A stretch of 64,000 nt of DNA from Andrena cerasifolii (Eukaryota; Arthropoda; Insecta; Hymenoptera; Andrenidae), in contig NC_135123.1 of assembly GCF_050908995.1 (NCBI RefSeq), forward strand, positions 9,982,001 through 10,046,000, in the 5' to 3' direction. Of this stretch, positions 40,855 through 53,500 are shown piece after piece. Numbering within the stretch: position 1 is the stretch's first letter; every line of letters begins with the position of its first letter. The position numbers and the translations under genes are program-made. The notes beneath the pieces are model-generated. The model was not told the DNA's origin. It did no database searches and was given only the letters and a program-made list of their open reading frames with translations.

Positions 40855-42512
40855 AGTGATCAGGGAAAAGGGATTTAATCTTCCTTGTTCTTCTTTTTCC
40901 AGCACTTGCCCCAACAGTGCTTCGGCTTGTGCCCACCGAGCCCAAGTTACGTGGGCGGCGCGCGTTCGCGCGAGGAGCCTTCTGTCTCCGAACGACCAGG
41001 GAATGATCGGCATCGAGACCAATCACGCAGATGATGACGCGACTACCGCCGGCAGCTGCTTGCTCGCGTCGATGATCATCGCCCTCGGGTTTCCAGCCGC
41101 GCCTCCTCCTCTCCTCTGTCGCGGCATCCTCGACCGTGCTGGAATCTCGATACCAACGAATTCCTTCGGTCCTTTCGCGCGGTTACGCGCGAATCGGCGG
41201 CTCTGCGCGGCGCGGGATCGACCGTGTCCCTAATGAAACGGGTGAAGGGATTCCTCGGCGATGGAGTCGCACGGGAATTAGATAAATTGATGGGACTGCG
41301 CTGAATGGTTGATGATAGGTGGGGCACGGAGGGTTGCGACGAGCAATTTGATGCAAGTAACGCAAGAGGGGTTGATAATCTTATAGTAGAAAGACCAAAA
41401 TGTGACGGGCATTGGTGGTTTCCCATTGCGAGGTAAATATAACAATTGAATTAGATTTGGGTCGCTCCGAGAAACCACGAAGTTCCGGAATCCGTGTCAC
41501 TTCTGTGGCCCGCTTCGCTTTGTTGTCGACGTACGAGTTAAGAGCACGATATCAAGGGGGGCGACGTAGGTAGACGCAACTGATAATTCAGTAATAACTG
41601 TTCGAAATGAATTATGGGTTTCCGTGCATCGCGTGCCATTTTCTCGGGCGCAGGTAAACGGGTGTAGAAAGCGGCGAACAGGAACGACATTGCAATTTGT
41701 ACATTCTGCTTGGGTGTATTAGCGGCACTGATTTATCGCGAGCACTCTCGCGTTGTCATTCTTTCCGATATCGATGATCGACGAATGACCGCGGAACTAC
41801 CGACCTGTCTGACTTTCTCTTGACATCTTCTACTGGAGGCTCGGGGGGTCTAGGCTGCAACCACTCGAGTATCGTGAATGAGCATTCGTTCCAACATAGA
41901 ATCGACTTGCTGTCGCATAACGAACAGCTTATTCATCGGTTACTATCGAGTTATTTTGTGCCACATTTCCGGAACTGTAGGGGATGTTGGTTCAGAAATT
42001 CCTCGAGTACAGTTCGAAAGTTAAATATTACTGCTGGAGGTCTAAAAATTGGAAGTCAGTCGCAAGTGACCATCTGTCTCTCAGGATTATAATATCGGTA
42101 ATAAGAATGCGAACGGCGCGGAGCGAAACCTTGGCAAGAAGCGAATGACACAGCTAACGCTGCTTCATCCGTTATTCACCGTTCGTACGTTTACTTCATT
42201 TACCTCGTCCACTTCGATGGGCCGTGGCAAAAACTGGCAACTTGGCGCTCGCAATGCCAATGTGGCCAGGCCAGGAATGTGCAAGGTAGAGAATAAAGTT
42301 CGTCATTCACGAAAAAGCGTTATCCACCTGTTAAGCCAGTTGCCCAGCATCCGTTCAGTTAAACCCGAGGTGTGCGGTGAAATCGGCGTCGCGCCAGCTA
42401 ATACCGTCGTCGATGATCTGTAGCAATACCAATTAACAGAGGAACAAAGCACAGTCTCCGGCGCGAGAAAACTGAAAAGAAAATTCATTACATTTAGTGG
42501 CCATTTGAATCG
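40855..42512. other. No gene seen
   Basis: GC-balanced sequence between the large foldback element and the likely end of Ino80 transcription. No coding exon recognised. Confidence 0.4.
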
Positions 42513-44140
42513 TTTATTGCTAATATAAATACCATTCTCTTACAAATCGAATCGGCTTAATGACGCTTCATAACACGCATAAAAAATATCGTCTAACCGA
42601 GCCTAGTGACGGAACAATGCTACAGCGTAGACGAATCGTAATTACGTCGAGAGAGAAGTAGGAATAGAAAGAGAGGCAGACAGAAAGAGAGGAAAGGGGA
42701 GAGAAAGTGTGAGAAAGAGAACGGAACGGAGGACGAAAGGTATCGTTCGATTTCGTCTTCGTTTCGTCGAGTAATCGCCCGCCAGTGTTCCGAAGGAAGG
42801 TGTCTCCGACACCTTCGCCTCCGTCGATTGCTCGACGATCGTGAGAATTCCGCGCCACATCCTGCGACGTTTCGTCCTGTCGATTAACGATTCCTAAGAA
42901 GAATTACGAAATAAAACTAGGGGGAGGGTGGGGCTAATCCACGGTGCCGCGGGACGTTTTGTTCGTGTTCGCTTCTTCGTATTCTTTTTCATTCGAACCA
43001 CCGACGTTGCTAAGTATCCTTGGCAAGAACTCTGGTCCTCGTGGATCCTTCCATTCCCGAGTCTCCTCCAGAGTTTCCTCATCGTCCGGACGCATCCTAA
43101 CTTTTGTTCGGGTCAGAAGCTGCTCGTTCCTCATCTTCTCTCATTCTCTTCGTCCACGTTACCTTCGTCGGATCTCTCGTTTCGAATTTCGCCCTTGAAT
43201 CGAAGGAGCTCGAGCTTCCGTTAAGTACCGAGCAACGAGGCGGCATGATTTCACATCCGTTTTGTACAAATTGCCTAGACGAGGGTGTCCGCGCTGAAAA
43301 GATCTGAAGACTAAATTTCCCAGAAGAATAATACGCTCGACGCGATTGTCCACAGACCCGTGCTGATCGCTTTAAATACCGACAGAGTCCTTCACTTTTT
43401 ACACGTTATTACTTTACACGCTAGAATCGCCCGTAATGCTTCCTTCGGTTCTGCTCTGGACTTTTGTTACCCAGGAAAGAAAAGAAATCCTCCTCGCTTA
43501 AAGTGATCCACGTTTGCCCGCCGCGCCGACTATTCGTACCTAAATTACTCCTAACGCGAGCGAAGACATCGGTGAACGAGCTAAGTCCCCTTCCGGGGCC
43601 GAGTGGCTTTTGCATTGCACTAGTTGAGCGTGGAATCTTCGCGAGAAACAGCGACTATCGCTACGGGGGGGATCGCGGCCAAGAAGTTGGAGAGAAGGGA
43701 TCGTCGAAGTTCTCCTGGCCCCCGGCACTCGTACCACTGAACACAAGACGATTCAAGTAATCGATCACAGAGTACCGTCCGAGCGATAAAACGGAAGGTT
43801 TCCTGGCGAGGATCTTCGATATCCTATCAAAAGGGTTCATTCACCCTGGAGCTTCCCACCGCGGCGATCCTTGAACGCGAAAGGAATCAGGTCTCTCGAA
43901 AAATCATACACAGGGGAGAAAGGGTGAGCGAGAAATTCATTATCCTTCGAAACTACCCGTCCTTTAAAAAGTCTTCCAGTAGCGTTCAGGATGTAACGCA
44001 GCAGGAGGCCCCAGAGTTTCGTTCACAGTTCGATCAAAGACTTCCCGAAAGTCAGTCAACAAGAGTCTCAGTCTCTGTCTCGCAACGGAGGTTCAAGAAT
44101 CACCCTCGAGGATCACCCGAAGGAACTCTCCCTCCGGAAG
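42513..44140 (-). other. Probable 3' untranslated region of Ino80
   Basis: Downstream of the Ino80 stop there is no other gene. The first AATAAA I noticed on the minus strand is at about 42513-42518 (TTTATT on the plus strand). I did not check exhaustively for closer or variant signals. The extent is therefore a guess. Confidence 0.3.
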
Positions 44141-44559
44141 CTAGGACGATCCCCGTGGTTGCTGCTGCTGTTGCTGCGTGTAGAAGCCGAACGGTCGGGA
44201 CTCCCCGGTGGACGAAGGAAACGACGAGGCTGCGTTCAAGGAAGCCGACGAGACCGAGGAGCCGGACGATCCAGAGGGACGTTGCACCGGGGACTTCTGC
44301 TGATTCACAGTCGCGATGGTCTGCTGGGACCTCAGAGGGACGGGAAGCGGTCGCTGGACCTTCCTGCCGTGATGGTGTCCAGGAGTGCGATACCCCTGGT
44401 GGCCGGGGCCAGATGGCCTGAGCCGTGGTCGTCCAGGACCTCTCCTCACCGTCGGCGGACCTCCTCTGCCCGACAAAGGACCCAGGGTACCGACCGGGCC
44501 CAGGGGCCCCACCGAGCTCGGCCCGTCGCCTTCCGCTGGGCCGGAAGTCGCTTGCCCTC
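44141..44559 (-). CDS. Ino80: Ino80 terminal coding exon (basic, G/P/Q-rich tail)
   Basis: A 419-nt exon that starts after a good acceptor (pyrimidine-rich, ending GTCGCAG), completes the split Gly codon of the exon at 50781 and runs open to a TAG at 44141-44143. It encodes about 139 residues: a proline/glycine-rich start, a GRPRLRPSGPG basic motif, HHHGRK, a serine-rich patch and a terminal run of five glutamines. The phase agrees with the upstream exon, and a repeat-free open frame sits just beyond a 6.2-kb intron. The similarity of GRPR to the motif in the previous exon supports one continuous AT-hook-like tail. Assignment to Ino80 rests on phase and composition; transcript data would settle it. 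Confidence 0.75.
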
Positions 44560-47500
44560 CTGCGACAAGAAAGAATGATTATTCAGTTCGGAGTAATTGT
44601 GCGGCGAAGCCTGTTCGGTATCGCTCCCGTCGATGATTACGTCGAGGAGGCCTGTCGTCGCATACTAGAAATTCGTTGCTACGTCGTCGCATTAGGAACA
44701 GGTGTTGCGAGTCACTCGCGGTGTCCGAGGCACGTCGGTAACAATACAGGAAACAGTTTGTGCGCCGCATTAAGGAGGCGACGGGTTGGTAGATTACGAG
44801 GCAGACATGGCCCAGAGCAACGAATTTCGCGGGAAAGAGGACGGCCACGGGGCCCCAAGCAACTTTTCACGATTATAATGGCAGATGCAGGGTACGAAGG
44901 CCCTCCATTTAGCGTGGAGTGGTCTGACCAGTTAATCGGTTATTCACCGGTACACCGCGGCGAGGGACGAAGACAAACTCCCGAGGATCGTGCCACGGCA
45001 TCTATTCGACTGATCGTAAGCGCAGGAGCCTGGGCCACGAGGGCGAGAGGCGAGCGAGAGGTGGAGAAGAATTTAATGAGATAGCGAGGGAGAGAAATTC
45101 TACTCGGAGGAGGAGGGTGAGTGACAGGGTCGGAGGTCAGTAGCCGAGCAAGGATGTACGAGAGGACGTTCCCCGTCTCCTTTTCCCTACGCAGCCCCCC
45201 CCCCCTCCCGCCCCTTCCTTCCTTCCTTTTCGCCCCGCTCTTTTTCCCTTTTTCACCGTTTCGCGAGCTCCGTTCCGAGCCGTCGACATTCCTTGGCACG
45301 TTCGCGATCCTTTCAGGAGGCACTCTCTTCAGCCACCTCGCTAGCAGGAGCTTCGAGTGGCCACTCCGCGGGAACAAAGGGAGGGAAGGGTGGGAAAAGC
45401 TCGAGGGACGAATTCTCTCGTTCCGCGGCAAGCACGTCGTTATGCGCTTTCGAAACTTCTATAGCGCGATCCCGACGAGGAGATTTACGAACACGGATCG
45501 TCGAGGTGTGAAGGAGCTTCCGCGGGTAAGAAGAGAGACTCGGGGAGTGCTCCTGTCGAATTAGCTGAGCTACTAGGGACATTCCGTGCGAACTCGGACA
45601 GATTTCGGAGTAAGTTTTTCGTAGATTGCTGAAATTTGAATATGTTGTAGTCTTTAGTGATATTTCAACGTACCTCAGAGGATTTTTCGAAATTTTGAAA
45701 AATGTCGATTTTACAGCTGTTTAATGTTAAGTGCTAACTTTTTTTCAATACATTATAGCTATGGAAGTAGTAAACCGATGGAGATGAGCTTTACGGTGCT
45801 TATAGAGAAGACATTGTAGTTTTAAGAAAAAATTATTTCAGTTCAAACAAAAAAATTTGAACCAGAAAGAAAGAAACTCAATCTACTAGATAGATAGTTC
45901 AATATATTTACTTCATTCCTAGCCTTGTGTGGCCTTGAAGGTTACAGTGTACCATATGGTTGAATTTGTCTTGACAGTCGCTTTCATATTGGGTAATCAA
46001 ATATATAGCATTCCATTTAAAAAACTAAAAGTCACCCTCGCTTCAAGGAAAATATTGCGAACACCAAAAATTCAGATACCGTATTATGTTGGATATAAAA
46101 AAACAGTAAGAGTTTTCCTCCTTCAGTTTTTTTTCAAATACTTACCATTTTCGAGAATCCTGTATAAGAATATCAGGTATAGCCACTTGGTCGCTGCGTG
46201 TATCGCGGTGCTGGGCGACGCAGCGTCAACTTTCGGCATTTTTTACAGGGCCAATTTTAAAATGTCCCTATTTTTTAAAATTTGTCCATCAAGGGGAAGG
46301 ATATAACTACATTCTCCTTTTTTCAGATTTTTAAAATCGCGCCCGATGTTAAAAACCTGCATTTGTTTAAAATAATTGTACAAAAATGGTTAAATTTTTT
46401 TTTTTTTAAACTGAACTATTTTTTTCTCAAAACTTCAATGTCTTCTCTATAAGCACCGTAAATCTCATCTCCATTCGTTTACTACTTCCATAGCTATAAC
46501 GTATTGAAAAAAAGGTGGCACTTAACTTCAAACAGCTGTAAAATCTACATTTTTCAAAATTTCGAAAAATCCTTTGAGGTACGTTTAAATACCACTAAAA
46601 ACTACAACATATTCAAGTTTCATCAATATACGAAAACTCCCTCCGAAATCAGTCCAAGTTCCCATGGAATGTCCCACTAGCAGGAAACCGAAGTTATCAG
46701 AGTGGACATCGTGACATCATCGACGTCTAACGTACATTCCCAACGATCAATACGGAAAATATCGCTCACAGGCTAACAGAGCCAACCTGTTCGGCGATGG
46801 AACAGAGGGGGCCAGCGCGAAAGAAGAATCGATCCCTAATTGAATCGATATCCAGGACGAGAGGGAGCGAAGGGGTCGGAAAGGGGCCTGGGTTAAAATA
46901 TTTTCGCGTCGAGGGGGACCGCGATTCCCGCGAAAAGCACGCGTGGGTGAGATCCCTGTCCGAAGATAGAGCCTCCGCTCTCGCTCCGCACTCCTGCGCC
47001 GCGCGTTGGATGCACAAAGAGGGTCTGCAGAAGTTTCGAGGTAGCTGGAGGAAGGCCGAATGGAACGCGAGGATCCGCGGAATGCCGACCGTCCGGCTGG
47101 CAATATCCTTGCCCCGTCCTATCTTCCCGCATTATCCTGCCGTATCTCAGCCGTGCAACAGCCGAACTCTTCCCCCGTTCGCCACCGCTCCCCTTTCGTC
47201 CCGTTCGCCATCCCTTCGGTCGGCGTCTTTCACGGGCCGCGAGAGGAGGCGCTCCCTCGCCCCTGCCAGGAAATTATTGCATTCTAAAGCGGGGGACAAT
47301 GAAATAGTTTCGGTCCCCGACGAGGCAACGAAAGTAACGAATCGCTTGATTTGTGCTCGCAACAACCGGAGCGAGGCGAGCCTCGAGAATCCAGATGCCT
47401 GCGTAAATCGAAGCGAGTTTTAATTCCAGCTAACTATGCGCCGAGTTCATCTCGAGTCTGAGGGACATCAGGAGAAAAATCGTCTCCACTAGCTATTGTC

Positions 47501-50500
47501 CGGATTTCACGAAGGACCGCCGTTGACCCGGGATATTAGGGTCGCGGAGGAACTAGAAACTCGTCGCTAGAAGTTGCCCAATCCACTCGAACTGGTTGGA
47601 ATTACTTTCCGTTACACGACACGGGGACATGGCGGAAGGCAAGGAGCACGGTGACACGATGCGGTACCAGGAGACACGGCACGAAAAGACCAAATCCAAC
47701 CCCCCCTCGGCGGAACCTTGTTCTCCTTTTTTAGCCACAGGCAGGCTCGGCTATTCCTCCAAGGATTATGCAAATGGTGTGCAAAATGGCAGAGGAACCT
47801 CGCCATTTCGAAGCCTGCGGTAGGTGGCGACCGCTGGGACAGCGATCTTCTAAGGATCCGCTCGGTCTTAGAAGCGTGAATGGCACTGTATCAGGCTAGC
47901 ATAAGAGGGATCGTGCCGCGGTCTCTCGCGAACCCATCATCCGCCGTATGTCCCGGCGCGAAGGAACGCGAGGACTCCGTGATCAGGAGGATCCAATTCG
48001 GAGCAGAGCGGAGAGTCGATGAATATGCAGGCCGATACCTAACCCCGCGAAAAGTGCGGGGGGATATCGACGGGAGAAGAGAGAAGGAAACGCAGGCGAA
48101 GCAACGAGGAAGGCGGAGAGGGCAGTGGTAGGGGCGAGCGAGTTCCAAAAACCTAAGAAGAGCATCATCGATCGCAGCTGTCGCCTTCGCTCCGCACCTG
48201 CTATTGTCCGCTCGCCTTCCAGTCGACGACAAGCGAGAGAGAGAGAAAACGACCCCTTTCCTTTCCGTATATGTAGCACGAAGATCGTGGGTATCGCGCG
48301 AGCTGCACACGTTGCCCGCGTAAACTGCTCGGGTCCACGTGTCGTTGCGTGAGGCCACCTACTCGTTTTCGTGCTGCTCGCTCGCTTTCGTCGGCCATCG
48401 CCGCCGCTCCGCGCTCCTCTTCCCTCCTCTGCCATCCTGGCCGGCCGATCTCCTCCCCTCGTCGTTACGAGGCGAGTATAATCAGCCTCGTACAACGCGT
48501 TATGCAACGACACCTCCGTACCTCAGATTGGGGGCCAGGACGTTCCTCCAGGTGGCGTGCAATGATCCAAGCGAATTATTTAAGGAGAACCAGCAGAAAG
48601 AATGAGACAGATTTCTTTGGATGCTAGCTGAGTCGAGGGTACAGATTCCAAGCGAGAATGTGGTTAGTTAGTGGTGCCCCAAAGACAAGCCCGGTCCCAG
48701 AAGACGAGAGAGCCAGTGGGACTTGAGGGTGGGTCATTCCACGCGAAGTCGGACGCTTCTCGGAGTAACATTTCGGATTTTGGTACAACTTGGATATGTT
48801 GTAGTTTTTAAGGGTATATATATATATATCTCGAAGGATTTTTCGAAATGTCAAAAATTGTGGATGTTACAGCTCTTTGAAATATAGTGTTTACTATTTT
48901 TCCAAAAATTATAACGAATATTTGACCATTTATTTAGTAATTGTTCTAAACAAATGCAATTTTATAGTTGAAGGCACCTTTTTAAAAATTTGAAAAAATA
49001 GGAGGATAAAGCCCTGTTTTCCCTCTTTATGGACATGTTTTGATAAACGTGGACGTCTTAAAATTGGCCAAATGAAAATTAATTGAATGTAACGCTGCGT
49101 GAAATCACACCGGCTCGACTGGTCGTTCGGCCCGTGCGGTACTCGCAGCGGCCAAGAGGCTACACCTGATATTCTTATACAGGATTCTCGAAAATAGAAT
49201 TTGAAAAAAACTGAAGGAGGAAAACTCTTACTGTTTTTTATATTATGTTATGTTAAAACTCTGCTATTTTTTCCAAATTTTTAAAAAGGTGCCTTCAACT
49301 ATAAAATTGCATTTGTTTAGAACAATTACTAAATAAATGGTGAAATATTCGTTTTTATTAAGTGAAATAATTTTTATTAGGTACTCTTATATCTGCACCG
49401 TAAGCACCCAAAAGGTCATTTTTATCAGTTTATTAGTTGAACAGTTATAATTTTTGGAAAAATAGTAAACACTATATTTCAAAGAGCTGTAACATCCACA
49501 ATTTTTGACATTTCGAAAAATCCTTCGAGATATGTTTATATACCCCTAAAGACTACGACATATCCAAGTTGCGCCAAAATCCGAAATGTTACTCCGAGAA
49601 GTGTCCGACTTCGCGTGGAATGGCCCGGGTACGAAAACCGCGAGCCGACCAAGTGAGTCACGGTGAGACTCCGAGGGGGTGGATATCTCGAAGGGTGGAT
49701 CGCGTACCCTCAGGAAGATCGCCAACTGTTCCCCGAGAGCACTTGCGCGCACATGTAGCCGCGAGGGAATTTCGCTGGATCCCACACGTCGGCCGAAGGG
49801 ACCGTTTCCTTTTGAGAAGTCCCATGAGAACCCGGCCAAACGGTCGCGACAGGAGGGTAAAGTGTACATGAAAGAGTCAGCCGGGATTAAGCGCGAAGTA
49901 TCGATTCGAGGGTGCGTCACGAAAAGTCATTTTCATCGTTCGGGGGCATTTCGAATTTGGACCCCTCGCGGGCCTCCGACTAATCCTCTCGGACGCTCTG
50001 CTCGTTCCTCGACGGCTCGGCGTCGCGAATGGGGGCTTTCGAGTGAGAATTTTCGGGACGAGCGCAGATGGAAGGATCGAGGGGGTGGTTGTTCGTAGGG
50101 GGTAAACGAAATGCTCTCTCGCCGTGCCGGTCGCTGTCCGCGAGTGAAAACATGGGCGGCTCTCGATGCAGATGAGGAAAGTGGGACTTGAAAAATGGAT
50201 GCTATAGAAAGCAACGCGTTACTGGTTAATTCCGTTTTAAAATGGAATTAGTCTCCCATTTGAGACTCCCGTGGCAAGCAAGAGATCGTATCAGGTGAAA
50301 CGGTTATCACGACACGCGTGCACTAAATCTTTCCTACTGCGCATATACATAAAGGTACTCGATAAAAAATGACCCCGCTAATTATTTATGTTAATCGCGG
50401 GCAGCGGGAAATTTTCGAACCGAGCGTGTTGAATATTCATGCTCAACGTCCCAGAGTTGTCGCGTTACGTGCATAAGGGGACATTGAAATATTCATCAAT

Positions 50501-53500
50501 GGACATTACTCGATTCCACGGTGTAGGTTAAACGCACGGCCTTGGCGGAAGACCCTGGAATGATTTATTAAAGTAGATCTGCTTCTCTGTGTCGGATCTA
50601 CAATGTCTGCATGATCGATTTATCAAGTGTTACATCTACCTATGCGAATTAGCATAGATCAATCTACTTGCAAGCGGTAGATTCACGAACCCTGGTCAAC
50701 TGACACTGTTTTCGCGACTACCCACTATCGATCACCATGCTTCACAAGTAAGAGGCTCGACTAGCAAGCCATCTACTCACCGTGCTGCAGCGTCTGCTCG
50801 CTGGTAGTGGTGCTACTGGTCGGAGACATGGAAGCTGGGGACTGAGGATCGCTTCCGCCGACGCCCTTCGACGAAGGTGGATGAAGCAGAAGAAGGCCTC
50901 TGCCTTTGCCTCCGACGGGCCCTCCTCTACGAGAGCCACGGGGCCTGCCTCTCTTACTGGTGCCGCGGATCGTGGGTCTTATTCGAGTACTAGTCCCACC
51001 GCTGAAGGGGATGTGGTGATCGATACGGTTCGCCTTGCCGACCTCCCCAAACTGACCAACCCGTAGCGGTCGAGGGTCACTCGCCGGTCCTCCCACAGGG
51101 CCGTCGACGTCTACGACTAGGCCATCGTTGCTCGTCTCGTCCTGAACACGGCGAACAGATACCGGTGAGTGATTATTAGCAAAGAAAACTGCCCAGTAGA
51201 AGATCGAATCATCGGAGCACAAACCTCCGACTTGGGTGGGCTGGTGGACACGCTGTAGTCATCCAGAGTTTCGATCATCTGCTGATGATTGTTCAATTGA
51301 TGCGACTGAGCGTTACTGCTAGCCTGACTGCTATCGTTGGAATTGACTTGGACGATGTCGCCGGTCTTCTCTCCGTTCGCATCGGATAGGCAAGGCTTCT
51401 TGGCGTCACCCTGAAGAGAGAAGTAAAATCGACGCCTTTACACCGTGAAGCTTAGTAGTGCAGAAGCTACCTCGCAGTTAATAAAACAGCGAAGTAGGAT
51501 GATGAAGTCGAAAGATAGGGCAGAAATGGGGTGATGATTGGTGGTTGGAGTGGAAAAGAGAGAGCAATAACGGAGAGGCTGAGGGAAGGAGACGGGACTG
51601 ATAGCGGCTCTAAGGGCGCCGGGCTCACCTTGACCGGAAGCGCGGCTAACTTCCTCTTCCGGTCCCTCTCCTTGTGGTATAGGTTCGACTCGAGCCGAGC
51701 ATCCTCCGCGTGCTGCTTTCTCTCCTCGCTCCGTTGGCTGTCTGAAATATACGGACACGGGTTCGTATACGGGGGACGTTCGTTACTTCTCTTCTTCTTA
51801 TTATTCGTTATTAGGGCATTAACATAACCTAACGAGCATAATGTAATTGCATCCACGCTCCCTTCCTCCCTTTTCATTCCTCGCCCCCTCGCGCTCTTTC
51901 TCTCTTCAAGCTGAATGCGTTTCGGCACGAGAGTGCAACCGAAATCGCGCTTCAGCGAGCAAAAATGCGAGACTCGGCGCTCTCCTCTAATTTGCATTTC
52001 ATACTTTCTTTCGAGATCCAGGAGCTACCTTCCAGACACTGAGGCCGAGAGACACACTTTTTTTTAGCGTGGGTGCTGGGAATACTGGGCTCTAGATTGG
52101 TTTAATTATTCTTTGAATTATGTTACATTAGTGGCAATAATTTGAAGTACACTGAAACGGCTTGTTCGTCTTCTACGCGTGGCTATTTAGCTCGCCCTGT
52201 TGAATTCATTGGAAATTTTCGATTTACGGTAACTCGCAGGAGATCACTCACATTTTGCTTCGATTTCCTCGTCGTCCAACAGAAGGGAGACCACTTCCTT
52301 GGGCTTCAAAGTGTCCGGTTTGAAGTTTCCGCCGCTGATCACCATACGTTGTATCTGTAAGGATTGTTATTACAGTGACGACTCGATGGACAAGTTTATA
52401 AGTATAATATCTATCTGTGGAGGACGAACCTCGCTCTTCTCTCGGGCACGCTGAAGTATTCTTTCCTCGATGGTTCCCTTGCAAATCAATCGATAGACCG
52501 TAACTTGCTTCGTCTGCCCCAGCCTATGGGCGCGATCCATGGCTTGCTGATCCACAGTCGGATTCCAATCGCTGTCATAAAATATCACCTACGAAACAGA
52601 ATCGAAATTGAATGACCTCGGGCTTCATTTGCGTTGGAATTTGAATCCATATTCGAAAGGGATCCGCGACTGTTGGTCTCGGAGGAAGCTAGCGCTCGAA
52701 ATTCACATATCTATTGCGTGACTCTCTAAATAGGGACAGTTCTCTCTCAACTCGATATTCGAACGAGGGCATATGCAAATGCATCCAGCGATGCATACCT
52801 GCAACCCACGTTCGTGCACCTCCGTGCACAACAGAATGCAGTTTCGGCAATGCAGGGGAAATGACCCTGGCCAAAAAATCTTATCGATTGCGCCATTAAT
52901 TTGTGGTCTCGGGCTCTACCTGCAGTACCACCATCCCCCCACTAATAAGGTTTCTTTGGATCAAAGAGGGTCTCGCGAATGGAAGCTATTTTGCAGTGAA
53001 TATCGTGCTCGATTGTTGCCTAAATAGAAAGTAGTCGCAGAAGAATACTTTAAAAATTTCTTTCTTTCCTCAGGAATCTTCCGCGTATCGAGTAGAGTAA
53101 TATGTGATGACGAGCTGTCCCAGACTTGTTAAATCGATGACAATAGGACCGAATATCGAATATCTCGTGATTAAACAACATCTGCAGGAAACGCAAGATC
53201 GCGATTTCTCACGCTATACCCTATCCGTTCCCCCGTATCGTGCCCGATCAATTGTTCCGAGGGCGATTATCCTCAGTTTCGTGTATGTTGCCCGAATATC
53301 AAAGAAAGAAACGAAGGCCTCGCGACCGTGTCGTGAAGTCCCAAGCGAATACGTACAAGGTACGGCCAGATAAAGTATGGATAAGATTACTGACCGTGTC
53401 TGCGGCAGTGAGGTTGATTCCCAGGCCGCCGGCCCGGGTGCTCAGCAGAAAGACGAATATGTCCGCCCTGAAACATGAAACAGTCCCTGCAGATTGAACA

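Larger units (their letters stand above)
44560..50780 (-). other. Ino80 last intron (6.2 kb)
   Basis: It runs from GTGAGT after the exon at 50781 to the acceptor at 44560. It holds two large foldback transposons (45576-46675 and 48731-49626, entered separately). The rest is GC-rich sequence with long but featureless open frames; I see no gene in it. A (TA)n run of about 16 nt lies near 48812 inside the second element. Confidence 0.7.

Noticed and set aside
44425..45084. 219-codon plus-strand frame opposite the Ino80 terminal exon
   Set aside because: It is partly the antisense shadow of the Ino80 exon; no motif of its own.
46797..47423. 208-codon plus-strand frame in the Ino80 last intron
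   Set aside because: No domain and no splice context; composition effect.
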